From Adiantum capillus-veneris (lineage: Eukaryota > Streptophyta > Polypodiopsida > Polypodiales > Pteridaceae): a stretch of 64,000 bases of DNA. Shown here piece by piece: positions 22,500-33,926 of the stretch (within the stretch, counting starts at the first letter, position 1; each line of letters opens with the position of its first letter). A program made the position numbers and the translations under genes. The stretch spans positions 23,362,451 to 23,426,450 of the forward strand of contig CM043948.1 of NCBI GenBank assembly GCA_014529385.2, written 5' to 3'. A model generated the notes under the pieces. It was given only the letters and a program-made list of their open reading frames with translations, searched no databases and had not been told where the DNA came from.

Positions 22500-23700
22500 T
22501 TGTTGATGCAGATGCTCATGTGTGGTACTTTGATAGTGGTGCTACAAAGCATATTACCTCTCATCGTGACTCGTTTACCTCTCTCAAGGATATTTCTCAT
22601 GGGAATACAACCACTTGTGCCAACAATGCCTCTTATTCGATCAAGGGAGTTGAAAAGATTGTGTTGACTACTGCAAATGGCAGTTCTTTCACACTTGTTG
22701 ATGCATTGTATGTACCTGGGATAAAAAAGAACCTTTTGTCTGTATTTGCACTTGCTAGACTTGGTCTTGTTGTGAAATTTGTGGATGAAAGATGTACAAT
22801 TCATGATCTCTATTTTGATGATGAAATTGTTGCATCAGGCATTTTATGTCATGGGCTGTATAAGCTTACTTTGTATGACAAGTGTGAGCAAAATTTTAAA
22901 AATGGAGTGGTGAATTCAAAGGCTGTTTCAAATGAAAAACTTTGGCATGCACGTTTTGGGCATCTAAATTTTATCAGTTTGCTGTGATTGCAAAAATCTG
23001 ATATGGTTGCTTCTTTGCCGCCTCTTGAAGCACTTGTGAAGCATGTTTGTGAAGGCTATATTTTGGGTGGGGTAAGATGCAACGTTCAAAGTTTCCAAAG
23101 GATGGTTTAGTTAGGGCTACATGCAGGTTGCAACTCGTGCATAGTGATGTTTGTGGGCCCATGTAAACTCCGTCCTTGGGCGATTACCTATACTTCATGA
23201 CTTTCATTGATGATTACTCTAGGCATGCATGGGTATATCCGCTTAAAGCAAAGTACAAAGTGTTTATGTTCTTCAAGAAATTTTTGGCTATGGCTGAAAA
23301 TGTCTCTGAAGGTACTATGGGCACCCTCCGTTCCGATCAAGGGGAAGAGCATATGTCTCATGAATTTAATGCATTTCTGGCTAGTCATGGGATTAAACAC
23401 ATATGTATAGTTCCATATACACCTCAACAAAATGATGTTGTTGAGAGGAAAAACAAGTATTTCATGAAAATGACACGATGTATGGTCAAAACTCAAGCTT
23501 TTCCACATTTGTTTTGGCTTGAGGCTATCATGTATGCCACTTATGTACTTAACAGGTGTCCTACGAAAGCTTTGCAGTCTATGAGTCCTTATGAAGCATG
23601 GCATGATAGAAAGCCATCTATTGATCACATGCATGTTTTTGGCCGTTTGGCTTATGCTTTGGTGCCACAAACACAACGCAAAAAAATTGGCTGATAAGGT
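22500..23700 (+). pseudogene. Copia protease and integrase of element A
   Basis: The protease motif VWYFDSGATKHITSHRDSF is at about 22519-22575. LWHARFGHLNF (pre-integrase) is at about 22940, followed by stops. The integrase core is in the next open frame: FMTFIDDYSRHAWVYPL, TLRSDQGEEH, VPYTPQQNDVVERKN, then a C-terminal PYEAWHDRKPSIDHMHVFG. The D,D,E residues are visible. In-frame stops near 22986 and 23165 separate the domains. Confidence 0.9.
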
Positions 23701-24129
23701 TGTCAAATGCATTTTTGTTATGGTGCTAAAAGCAAAGGTTACAGGTTGTATCATCCGCAAACAAAGTGTTTCTTGGTTTCACGAGATGTTGTAAGCTCAG
23801 AGGACATTTATAACATTTTGTTGCCTCTTTTCAGTGGTGGAAATTTGAATGTAAATTTTGATGAGTCAAATATACAACCTACAAGGGTTTCTAAAAATAC
23901 TATAGATTAGCCTTTTACTGATGTAGATGTACATGATGTACTTGATGTGGAAAGGGTTGAGAATGAGCAGGTTAGAGGTATGCCAAAGTGGCTAGTGCAT
24001 ACTTTGCCTGACAGTAAATTGGATGCACCTTTGTCTTGTCGTACTCGTTCAGGTTCACCATGCATCTTATGCATCAGATTGTAATGCTTTGGTTGTTTCC
24101 GGTTTATGTGATGTTGGGGAACCTCTACC

Positions 24130-25570
24130 TTTGATGAAGCACATAACTCAGAAAATTGGATGGCAGTCATGCAAGCAAAATATGATGCACTAATAGAAAA
24201 TGGCACATGGACTTTATGTGATTTGTCTCCTAGCAAAAAGGCCATTGGTAGGAAGTGGGTTTACAAGTTGAAACACAATCTGAATGGTGAGATTGATCGC
24301 TATAAAACTCGACTTGGTGCAAAAGGCTATGCACAACAGAAAGGCATAAATTATGAAGAGACTTTTGCTACCACTTATCGTATGACTACTGTGCGTTTTC
24401 TATGTGCATTGGCAGCTCATTTTGGATGGGATGTACATCAATAAGATATTGTTACTACTTTCTTGAATGGTGACATATTTGAGGAAGTTTATGTAACGCA
24501 GCCTCGCGGTTTTTTCAGTGAAGGGCAGGAAGATAAAGTGTGCAAATGTATGAAAGCTTTGTATGGGTCGAAGCAATCTCCTCGTGCTTGGTATGAGAAA
24601 GCTAACACTCATTTGGTCAAACGAGGCTTTCGTGGTAGTCCAATAAAAATCACTTTGTATGTAAAGTGTGAGGGTGATGTACTTCTCATTGTTGTTCTAT
24701 ACGTGGATGATTTGCTGATGATTGGTCTGAATGAGGCACATATTGTTGAATTTTAAGGCTATTTTGAATGCTACTTTCAAGATGAAAGATTTGGGGCTGT
24801 TGCATCATTACTTTGGCATACAAGTTTAAGCAGTGTAATGGTGGTATTGCCTTGTGTCAGACAAGTTACCTACAGACATTGTTAGGTAAGTTTGGACTTG
24901 AGGATTGCAAACCTATCGCCACTCCCATGGAGACATGTTTGAAATTGAGTCTTTATGATGTTGGTGATCTTGTCGATGTCATTCTTTACCAAACTGCTAC
25001 TAGATGCCTCATTTATGTATGCAACACGGCGCCAAATATTCAGTTTGCAGTCTCACAAATCAACAGATGTATGCATAGCCCAGGGTCTAAGCATTTACAA
25101 GCTAAGCATTTACAGGCTATTAACCGAATCTTTCGTTACTTGAGGGACACTTTACATCTTGGATTGTTTTATCCCAATGGGAGATCATTGCTACAAGATT
25201 TACATGCTTTTTCGGACTCAGATTGGGTTGGTTGTTATGACACGCGAGTGACCACGAGTGGATTTTGTTTCATGCTCGGCAGTTCATGTACATCATGGTT
25301 GAGCAAGAAGCAACTTACTACGGCCAATTCCAGTTGTGACGCTAAGTACAGGGAAGTCAGTACAGGGTAGTCTTCATAGCTACAATTAAGTGTGTATGGC
25401 TCAAATGCCTTATGATTGATTTGGGTATTGGGGAGGACACTGCTGCCAACATTATCTACATTGACAGTCAAAGCGCATTGACAATTGTAAGGAACCCAAG
25501 TTTTCATACTCGCACAAAGCATGAATTACCACTATGTCAGGGAGAGGCTCTCAACATGAGAGATTAGCTT
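24130..25570 (+). pseudogene. Copia RT and RNase H of element A
   Basis: The RT begins WMAVMQAKYDALIENGTW and shows GRKWVYKLKHNLNGEIDRY and ALYGSKQSPRAWYEK. The catalytic box LYVDDLLMIG (near 24700) is intact. The connection and RNase H regions follow: TSGFCFMLGSSCTSWLSKKQ and a decayed THYHYVRERLS-type end near 25545. A stop interrupts at 24444 (HQ*DIVTTFLNGD), and there are frame breaks near 24755 and 25370. The usual C-terminal Thr-Lys-Ala-Leu stretch is missing because the element is cut. Confidence 0.9.
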
Positions 25571-25904
25571 GGCTTCTGTGCTTGGGAAAAATAAGTAAGC
25601 TTCCAATTTTTTCACCATTTGTTAGAGTAAGCCTCTGTTCAGGTTGTCAACGAGTGCTAGCTCATTTGAAAGAGTGATAGCCTATGAGTCCAAAACTGGC
25701 GGTTTCAACAACCCTTGGCCACTCAAAGACATGCTCTTGCCCTTGAGGGCGTTTCCCATGTGGTTTGGCCAACCTTATCCGGCCAAGAACAGACTCACCT
25801 TAAAAGACAGGCTACCTCCACCTAGCGGAGTTGGGTGTGTGTGTTGTGATTTTGAAGTTGTAGGTAATTCTCCAAAAAAAAAAAAAAAAACTATTGAGGT
25901 TAAA

Positions 25905-25988
<84 letters not shown>

Positions 25989-26488
25989 AGGCTTCAAAAG
26001 ACTACTTGACTCACTAGTAATAAGTCACAAACTCAACACAAACAGGATGTTTGATTATTTTATTGATCCTTTAATGTTCTTACATACCTTTTCCAACATG
26101 GTGGTTAAAAATTGCATTTGCATTTGCAGCTGCCTCTCTTCCTCCGAACATTAGGAAAGAAGAAAAAAAATAGAAACTCAAAGCCGTTATTAATGTACAT
26201 TTGGAAGAGTGGCTCTTTCCTATATTGCCTGGCTGACCACCATATCCTCTTCCTCTTCAGCTATAGAGCCACACAAGCCAGCAAGTTGGAGGCGGCTCGT
26301 CGATGTTCATTGTGTTCAAAACACTCACCATCACCAGGCCACATCAGAGCTTCCACGCCTCATCTTCACCGCTTTCGAAGTTCCAAGGCCCAATTTTTGT
26401 ATGCCCTCCCTTCTTCAGCAGCACATTGAACATGTCATGAGCTCCAACCTCTTTGGTCTCACCTACATCAACACACACTCCAAGCTAG
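25571..26488. other. Spacer with poly-A, CT and CA tracts
   Basis: No gene recognised. A poly-A run near 25875-25890 is followed by (CT)n at about 25903-25948 and (CA)n at 25949-25983. The right part (26100-26488) is the 3' flank of the cyclin gene and may include its 3' UTR. Confidence 0.6.
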
Positions 26489-28919
26489 CTAGCACCTTCT
26501 CTGCCTCTTTGGACACAGGACAATCTCCTCAATATCAATTTGTCTCGAGAAGAGATTGGCGCTGCCCACGAAAGTGCTTGTTCCCTCACTGGCATTGATT
26601 TTTATGTGGTATGCAACCGTGTTGGGGCTTAGAGGGGACTTGGTGCTCCCACTCTCTGTCATCGTCATCGTCGCACATATTGGATCCACTATTAGAGATT
26701 CCATTTGCACATAACAACACCTCACTTTCTCCTGCAAAATCAATAAGATCCATCATGATGAGCTGCTACCTTTGGCAACAAAAGCTTAAACTCGTTCCTC
26801 AGATTCAAGACAGTACACCATAGCACTCAATTACATAAAGACAACCATTCAAGGAGAACGATGATTGATTTTAACCATCAAAATGTGAGTTTCAATGTGA
26901 CTTACTGCTTTCAAAGGGATGTATTTGAAAGTGGAGAGCTTCAGTTGTTCCGCTTGCACAGGAAGGATTTCCTCCAAGGCAAAGCACATAGAGGAAACTC
27001 CCAATAGAGAAGGCTCAAACTCTAACAACTCCCTCTCTGAAAAACAGAGAAACATCAGGCTAAATCATGACTATCACAAAGTGAGTATGCAACTGCATGT
27101 TTAATCGACATTCGTATTTACAACCACGCGTTCAATACACGGTAGTATGCTGGATTTGCACCTGTGTGTGTGGAACAGCATGTGCTAGTGTCAACATGTG
27201 AATGTATGTATGTGCGCACACATGTGCATGAGAGTGTGCATATGGCAGCAAGATAAACCTTGAAAAGCAGAAAGGAGAAGTTCCGATGTGCGAGTCATCA
27301 AAGCTTTTTTGAGGTGAGGGCGAAGGTGAAAGCCGTTGATGGCCTTCTCCACAAAAGAAAAGGCAGTAATGGAGTTGAGCCTCCAGTTAAGGGCACCCAA
27401 AACATTCATTTCCATCCTCTGTACTGTCTTAGCTTCAAACGTGTGATCTAAGCCTTCACATGCCTGCATCAAACCAGAGATCAAAATGATGAGATACAAG
27501 GCCTACTGTCTTGAAATTCCAGTACAAAATGTAACACAACCTCTTGACCGGTCCCTGCCCCCAGACACTATTCTAGCCCTCTTGCATACTCTAGGATGAG
27601 GATTCACTTGCTACTCATAGATGCTGGCTCATCCCTTTTAAACCATGTCTCCATTCTGGGCATGAAAGCCATGCAAATTCGTCGGAAGTCACATTGACCA
27701 ACAGGGTTCGTTCGAGACATATTTCTCTTTTTTCTGTGCCTTCACACAACAATGTAACCTTCCTTGACTGAACATGCACAGCAAAACTTTCCTTGTCCAC
27801 AATTCTTGGGAGATCAATCAGAACTAGTTAGATAGAACTCCGATAGAGTAGATATTGATGTCTCAAGGGAGCTGCACATGAACTGTTTTCGGTGATCACA
27901 TACTGGTCTTTCAACATGTGTGTAGATAAGACAAGCTCTGATCATTGCTACATACGCACTAGAACTACATATGGGACATTGAATCAAACTTTATGACCAA
28001 AAGTCATAATAAAGAACGCGAAATAGTGGGAGAAGCAAGCACCTACTTGTAAATCAAGAAGTGCAGGGACTTCGACTTCTTCTATTTTGGCCGCCAAAGA
28101 GAGGCATGCTACACTCAGAAGCTCCATCATCCAAGACTTCCAAGTCTGCATAAAAAATGTCACAAGATGTTTTATTTTGGTCCAAAAAACAATTTAATGT
28201 CTTCTACATGATAACAGCACCACAGCTCAACAGGCGCTCTATGCATACACGAAATAAAAGGCGACAAACAGAATAAACAAAGTTAAACAAAGCTCACAGA
28301 GGAGGGGACTCACCAGAGCTAAACTCTTATCAAGGTAGCGGTCCATGTAATTGACCGCCAAAGCTACCGTTACTGGGCTGAAATTGAAGATGGAATGCGC
28401 CTGCCAAAAAAAAAAAAAAACCGCTCTGATGAGGATAAATTGACCAAATGCAGCATTTCTTAAACACTAGAGTTTTGTTTTGCTTCTTGCGGTGGTCCCA
28501 ATTGAGCTTAATTACACCATATGAACTGTGTTTTTTTTTCATTTGGCAAGGGCCTGAAGATCAATGACTACCTTGACCATCCACCGAGTGGCAAGAGCGC
28601 GCACATGGCAAAGGTCTGGCTTACATTGCAGCTTTAACCCATAGTCCTCTCCAGGCTGATACTGTGCCTGCTTTCTTAAAAGGCCAGGTATGGAAAGTTC
28701 CTCCTCTTCTTCGCCGTCATCCCCTTCGTCGCCACTTTGTTTTGCCTCAAAAATGCCATACTCAGAATTCCATCTTCCACATGCATCTTCCGTGTAAGTG
28801 CATGCCGAAGATGAAGAGGATGATGGTGATGGCAGCCATGGCGACAACGCTTCTCCAGCTGCCCTGCTCATCTGAGGACTCCCCTCCATCTCCTCTTCAC
28901 ACCACAGAAAGCTTTCCAT
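26489..28919 (-). CDS. CYCD: D-type cyclin, six exons
   Basis: D-type cyclins bind CDKA and drive retinoblastoma-related protein phosphorylation at the G1/S step in the nucleus. Exons, read leftward: 28919-28572, 28400-28314, 28145-28047, 27463-27259, 27036-26906, 26731-26489. All introns start GT and end AG, and the phases join without stops to give 370 residues, a normal length for the family. The N-terminus MESFLWCEEE contains LWCEE, the LxCxE Rb-binding motif. The cyclin box reads NFSPVTVALAVNYMDRYL, MMELLSVACLSLAAKIEE and EAKTVQRMEMNVLGALNWR. The C-terminal box has EFEPSLLGVSSMCFALEE. It ends in basic KRQRRC. The ATG at 28919 is chosen because it sits just before LxCxE; the frame stays open upstream. 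The subclass is uncertain. It looks intact. Confidence 0.93.
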
Positions 28920-29086
28920 CTCTAGTGTAAAGGGTAAAGGAAGGCGCAGAGTCGATGCAACCTGGTCTGTGGGAATGCCCTTTCCTGCTAGCAAACGTGG
29001 TGTTTTCGTACAATGCAAACCATGAGAGGAAGGGTTTTCAGCAAGCTGTGGAAGTACAGTCACGGAGCATGGCGACCTTATATTTG

Positions 29087-29130
<44 letters not shown>

Positions 29131-29232
29131 GTGTGTGTGAGGAGCGATTGTTTTTTTTCGAAAGAGAGCAGGGAGTGAAGCTCCTCTTCTTCACGGATTG
29201 TAGAGAACGTGACTGCGGATGTTTATATACCT

Positions 29233-29296
<64 letters not shown>

Positions 29297-29300
29297 CTCG
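28920..29300 (-). promoter_or_regulatory. Cyclin 5' leader and core promoter
   Basis: TATATAAAC on the minus strand (29229-29221) is a good TATA box about 300 bp upstream of the ATG. Between it and the ATG lies an (AG)n tract (about 29091-29127), which is CT-rich in the transcript. Just upstream of the TATA are (GT)n (about 29236-29262) and (GA)n (29263-29295). CT/GA repeats in leaders are common in plant cell-cycle genes, and GAGA-binding factors could act here. That is inference. Confidence 0.55.
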
Positions 29301-30469
29301 GCTTTTGGCAATTTCTCTTCAAGCGAATGGCGAGTCTTGAGTCTCGAGCTAATTTGAGTGTAGTCTCCCAACATCTTTACAATTCAGCAAATGAGCCCAA
29401 CTCACACGACCCCCCATGATCTCTTGATTCCAAAGACCGCACACTCTCACACCCAAAAGGAATCAGTATCGGCACCAATCTACATAGACATCCCTTATTA
29501 GTCATGCTACCTTTGGGTTTCTAGTGATCATGCTTCTCTCCACAAAGATCATTTCATGCAAGACTATACACCTCAACCACATTAGGCGGATGGACATAGC
29601 GAAAACTGAGTTGGACCTATCAATATGGGCGCCGTGGTCGAACTACAGTCACATGCATCCAGTGGATGCACACAGCAAAACTGAGTTGGCTTGCCAACTC
29701 ATGACCGCTGCTCAAGAATGATGGGCGACCCCCCCACACCGCCCTCCTCATGCCCAAAGCTAGAATCGTTTTGCTGATTGGTTGTGCAGGCTATGGATGC
29801 CGCGTATGTGTGACTTGCATCCCGGATTGCCCATCTACGCAAGAGAAAGGACTGCCGCCCAGAGGCTGCCAGCTCAGTCATGGTCGTCGGCCATGTGTGA
29901 CAGGGGCCTTATTATACCCTTACGTGATATTGTGCCATCGGTCATGCCTATTGAAGCTATCGAGATCGTCGTCTCGGTAGCTTTGCGTATGGTGCTTCTC
30001 TTCATCCATAATTATCACAATTCTAGTTTTAGAGCATCAATGGAAATTCTTATTCTGGCATCCCCAAGTGAATCAATATTTCAGCTTACTCGACTTAAAT
30101 GGGCAATGTGCCTGGAGTAAAATTCTCACCTTCACTTCTATTGGGTACGCAATCTAAGTAGGCCTACAAACCCTCTTCTCGGCCTCTATGTTTATTTCAA
30201 TCTCTGCACCCAAGTAAAGAGTTGAGCTTGTTTCATCAAGTAACTTAGAGCTACGATCCTATCTCTAAAGCATGATCGAAATTCAATATCCAAAAACCTA
30301 GAGCTGCCATCCTATCTCTAAGCATGATCAAAATCCAATATCCAAAAGCCACAAGTTTTGGGAACTAACTAAGCGCATAAGGTAAAGGGCCCAATAATTA
30401 GAACTCACATAAGCCTTGTAGTTAAACAAGCCAATTCTTAAGGGTCTGCCAGATAAAACTTGTTGCGTT
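29301..30469. other. Intergenic, no recognised feature
   Basis: Short frames on both strands (for example 29782-30120 +) lack family motifs. Two copies of a short phrase (CTATCTCTAA(A)GCATGATC near 30258 and 30311) form a ~55-bp imperfect tandem repeat. Nothing else is supportable. Confidence 0.5.
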
Positions 30470-30692
30470 TGCTACCATATATGAGGTAGTTATATGTGTG
30501 AACACACTTAGGACCGTCAGGGCATTTTTTCCCTCACTAGGAGGTTTTTTTCCCCGTGCATTGTATATACACCCATCATTCTAGCGATAACTTATCTTTC
30601 CATTGTGCACTAAGCGATAGACTCTCTGTTATGTGCCTTGAGCTTCTTCATCTTCTCTAAGCTATGTGTGTTTCCTTGCAAGCCTATTTTCA
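30470..30692 (+). repeat. 5' LTR of copia element B
   Basis: The repeat is 223 bp, TGCTACCATAT...CTATTTTCA, homologous to 21434-21630. A primer site TGGTATCAAAGC (one change from TGGTATCAGAGC) follows at 30698-30709. Confidence 0.8.
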
Positions 30693-31048
30693 AAAATTGG
30701 TATCAAAGCAGGTTGCGTCCTCCCGGGCATAGTCGCCAGCGCTGCCAACACACCCCTGCTCACTTTCTCCGATTTTGGTGAGCTTTGGTGAGCATCAACA
30801 GGTTGACCAAAACTTCGAGTGAGTTTGTAGAGCTTGGTTAGCTTAGAATTTTGATTTGGGCTCATTTCGGCCTTCGTTTCCACTATAGCAGTACTGCGTA
30901 GGCAATTTTGTCATTTTGTGCAGAATTTTTATCACTACAATTTTCTGTAGAACGGGTCCCTTACAGTCTTCTTTAGGTTGTGCTATATAGGATGTGCTTT
31001 GTTTTTCCTCTCTCCAGACAGTTTTCACATCACTTGCACTCACTCGCC

Positions 31049-32440
31049 ATGGCTGGCAACAACACAGACATTTTCAAAATGTTTGCTGTTGAGGATTAAC
31101 TGGATTGGGATAACTGCCCAATATGGGCTTACATGATGATGCAACATGTTCTTGTGTCAAAGGGCATTTGGAATGTTGTGCAAGGCATTGATGAACGTCT
31201 GCCTTCTATGGATACAGGCTCTGTTGAGGATGTTGTAGGTTTTGGTGGCAGGACTATTGCTGCTAGAGCTGTTTTGCCTCTACAACTGAGCAATCTCGTT
31301 GGGATATTAGAGATGTGCACGCTCATGTATTAATTGCATTATCTGTGAATCGCACTATTACTCTTCACATCCGCTCAGCTAAATCAACAAAACAGGCTTG
31401 GGATATACTAACTGGTCTTTATGCAAGTCGCAATGAGGCTAAAATTGCCTCATTGTGTAAAGAGTTGGAATCGAAGATTATGCATGAGGAAGGACACTTT
31501 CCCTGCTAGTATCAAGGATATTAATGAGTAACTCATTTCTACAGGCCAAGTCATTTCTGACAATTCACTTGTGCAGACAGTTCTTGATGCATTGCCAAAT
31601 TTTCACCATATTTTGCTAGTACTTGGAGACTTATCAACCAAGGAAATCGTGATGTTTTCTAGTTTGATGCATTATGCACATTGTTGTTACAAGAGTCACT
31701 TTCAAACAAGAAAAAACAGGGCTAAACAGCGTGCAATTGAGCAGGCTTTTATTACTGCTCAAAGAAAAAGTGGTAACAGCAATGTAGCCACTTATCATGG
31801 TTCTTCTGCGGAGTGGTAAGTCACCTGTTCCTAATGCTTCTGCTGGTAGCACTTCGTCTTAGAATTCTGGTGAAAAAAGCAAAAAGAAGATGCGTTGTCA
31901 TTATTGCAAAGCTAATGATCACTTGATTAAGCAATGTCCTAAATCGAAGTTGCTACAGATTCACATGTGTGGTACTTTGTTAGTGGTGCTACAAAGCACA
32001 TTATCTCACATCGTGACTTGTTTACCTCTCTTGAGTTTGTCCCTCATGGAATAGAATCACATGTGCCAACACGCCTCTTATCCAGTCAAGGAAGTTGGAA
32101 AGATTGTGCTCACTACTGCAAATGACAGCCCTTTCACACTTGTTGATGCACTTTATGTACTTGGGATCGAAAAGAACCTTTTGTCTGTATCTGCACTTGC
32201 TAGACTTGGTCTTGATGACAAATGTACACTTTATGATCTCTATTTTGGTGATGAAATTGTTGCATCTGGCAATTTGTGCATGGGGATGTATAAGCTCACT
32301 TTGTATGACAAGTGTAGGCAAAATTTTGCAAATGTAGTTGTGGATTCAAAGGCTCTTTCATATGCAAACTTTGTCATGGGCATCTAAATTTTACCAGTTT
32401 GTTGCCTTTACATTGAAAATCTGATATGGTTTCTTCTTTA
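31049..32440 (+). pseudogene. Copia gag-protease of element B
   Basis: Gag starts MAGNNTDIFKMFAVED at 31049. After a stop it keeps LDWDNCPIWAYMMMQHVLV, the first-domain Trp/Tyr region absent from element A. The UBN2 core (QAWDILTGLYASRNEAK) and an intact knuckle CHYCKANDHLIKQC (near 31890-31935) follow. The protease site is damaged: FVSGATKHIISH, with the catalytic Asp position changed to Val. The ALYVLGIEKNLLSVSALARL stretch follows. Similarity to A ends at about 32469, where the gypsy LTR begins. Confidence 0.85.
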
Positions 32441-32469
32441 TCGCCTCTTGAAGCACCTTTGAAGCATGT

Positions 32470-32745
32470 TGTCAACTTTGCATGTCATCCTTATTATTAT
32501 TATTTGTATTCAGTTATGGGTCGGGATTGTCGGTTTCGTAGGTCTATAGTCTAGGGCTGGTGATCGCCGATGAGAGGCGCACTAGACTGCGCACCAAATT
32601 CATTTAGTACCAATTGGCTGAGTGTGGGTTTCACACGGACCCAACCCATAGATAAGGTTGTAAAACTAGTCTTTTGATTTATTTTGAACGTATGAAGCTT
32701 TCTCTTGCCTTATCTTATTCTTTTGATTGTCTGTGAGCGTGTGTA

Positions 32746-32795
<50 letters not shown>

Positions 32796-33014
32796 GAAGG
32801 CAATCGAGCAGCGGGAGTACGACGACAGCGAGGAGGGAGATCAGCAGCACAACAGCTTCTTCCTCTTTGCGCGCGCACGATTCCCTCAGCGATAGCAACG
32901 AAGGAGGTGAGTGACACACCAGCTGTAGTTGTGGAGCTTGTCTATGTGTATAGGTTGTGTACTTGCAGCCGCTGTGGCTCGCACACGGTGTTGGAAAACT
33001 CCTCGCAATTGACA
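32470..33014 (+). repeat. 5' LTR of gypsy element D
   Basis: The 545-bp segment starts TGTCAA and ends TTGACA, a perfect 6-bp inverted terminal pair. It begins exactly where similarity of element B to A stops, and it ends five bases before the primer site. It contains an (AG)n tract at about 32757-32792. Confidence 0.75.
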
Positions 33015-33018
33015 TTTT

Positions 33019-33036
33019 TGGCGCCATTGTCGAGGA
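33019..33036 (+). other. Primer binding site, tRNA-Asp type
   Basis: TGGCGCCATTGTCGAGGA differs at only a few bases from the TGGCGCCGTTGCCGGGGA primer site seen in many plant gypsy elements. Confidence 0.8.
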
Positions 33037-33785
33037 GCTGCTCTACGCCAAGCTCCAACCGCAACCTGCATTTATGTTGAGGTTATTTTTTGGTATGTTT
33101 GGATGGCTAAGAAGTGTGTGTGTGTGTTGTCTATCTGTGTAGACCTGGATGTGTTGAAGCCAGTTGTGCTTTTTTTTTGGGGTAATCCAGGATGTGTTGC
33201 AATTCTGTTTACATTTCACTGTATGGCAATGTTGTCTATTTTCTATTTTTTGTAAACTTAGGATTTGTTAAGTTTTGCTAATTGTAGTTTTTTTGTCAAA
33301 TCCTGAGTTGAATCTCTAAAAACCATTCAAAACAAAAAGAAAAGAAAAAAGAGAAAAGAAAAAAAAAAAGCCATGTAAGCAGCCCCCCATGTAGGTGAGA
33401 AAAAGAAAGAGCCCCATTGGCCTTGGCCTCGGTCTTGATTTATATATATAGGAAGTAGGGTCCTCCATAGCTTCCTTTCAAGTGAAGGAATAGTGTGTCT
33501 CATGTTATATATATACCCCACTTCGCAAGGGCAAAATGAAGCATATGGGTTCTAAGCTTCACTTTTTCCCTCCACTAGCTTCCTTTAGACTTTCCCCATT
33601 TTGCCTACATGCCCAAGTCAAAATTGGTTATTTTGGGGGTTATGAGAGTTTTCGATATCCGAATCATGTGTTGTAAAGTACGCCACATCCCTCTGATCGA
33701 TACGCTCATTTTCAGTTATCACATGACCCATACCACATCATGCACATAAAAAAGGGAAAAAAAATCAAGTAAAACCGATCGAAAT

Positions 33786-33913
33786 AGCTAGTGGTGAGGC
33801 CTCTTAGGGTACTTGTCAACACTTTATGATACGCACATCACATGTATTTAGCTAGTGGTGAGGCCTCTTAGGGTACTTGTCAACACTTTATGATATGCAC
33901 ATCACATGTATTT
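33786..33913. repeat. 64-bp tandem duplication in the leader of D
   Basis: AGCTAGTGGTGAGGCCTCTT... occurs at 33786-33849 and 33850-33913 with one substitution (ATACGCAC/ATATGCAC). The near-identity points to a recent slippage or unequal-exchange event. Confidence 0.95.
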
Positions 33914-33926
33914 ATGCTCTCGATGA

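Larger units (their letters stand above)
21434..25570 (+). mobile_element. Ty1/copia element A
   Basis: The 5' LTR is followed by a primer site, then gag, protease, integrase, RT and RNase H in copia order. The element is broken by stops and frameshifts (for example near 22125, 22432, 22986, 23165, 23693, 24444, 24755). Compared with sister element B, everything between the primer site and about gag codon 80 is missing. No 3' LTR was found; similarity to B stops near 25560. Confidence 0.92.

Noticed and set aside
23188-23760. 190-codon minus-strand frame
   Set aside because: Antisense shadow of the copia A integrase.
25644-26009. Ser-Leu/His-Thr repeat frame
   Set aside because: Translation of (CT)n(CA)n; no conserved residues.
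28664-28930. 88-codon plus-strand frame over cyclin exon 1
   Set aside because: Antisense shadow of the cyclin coding sequence.
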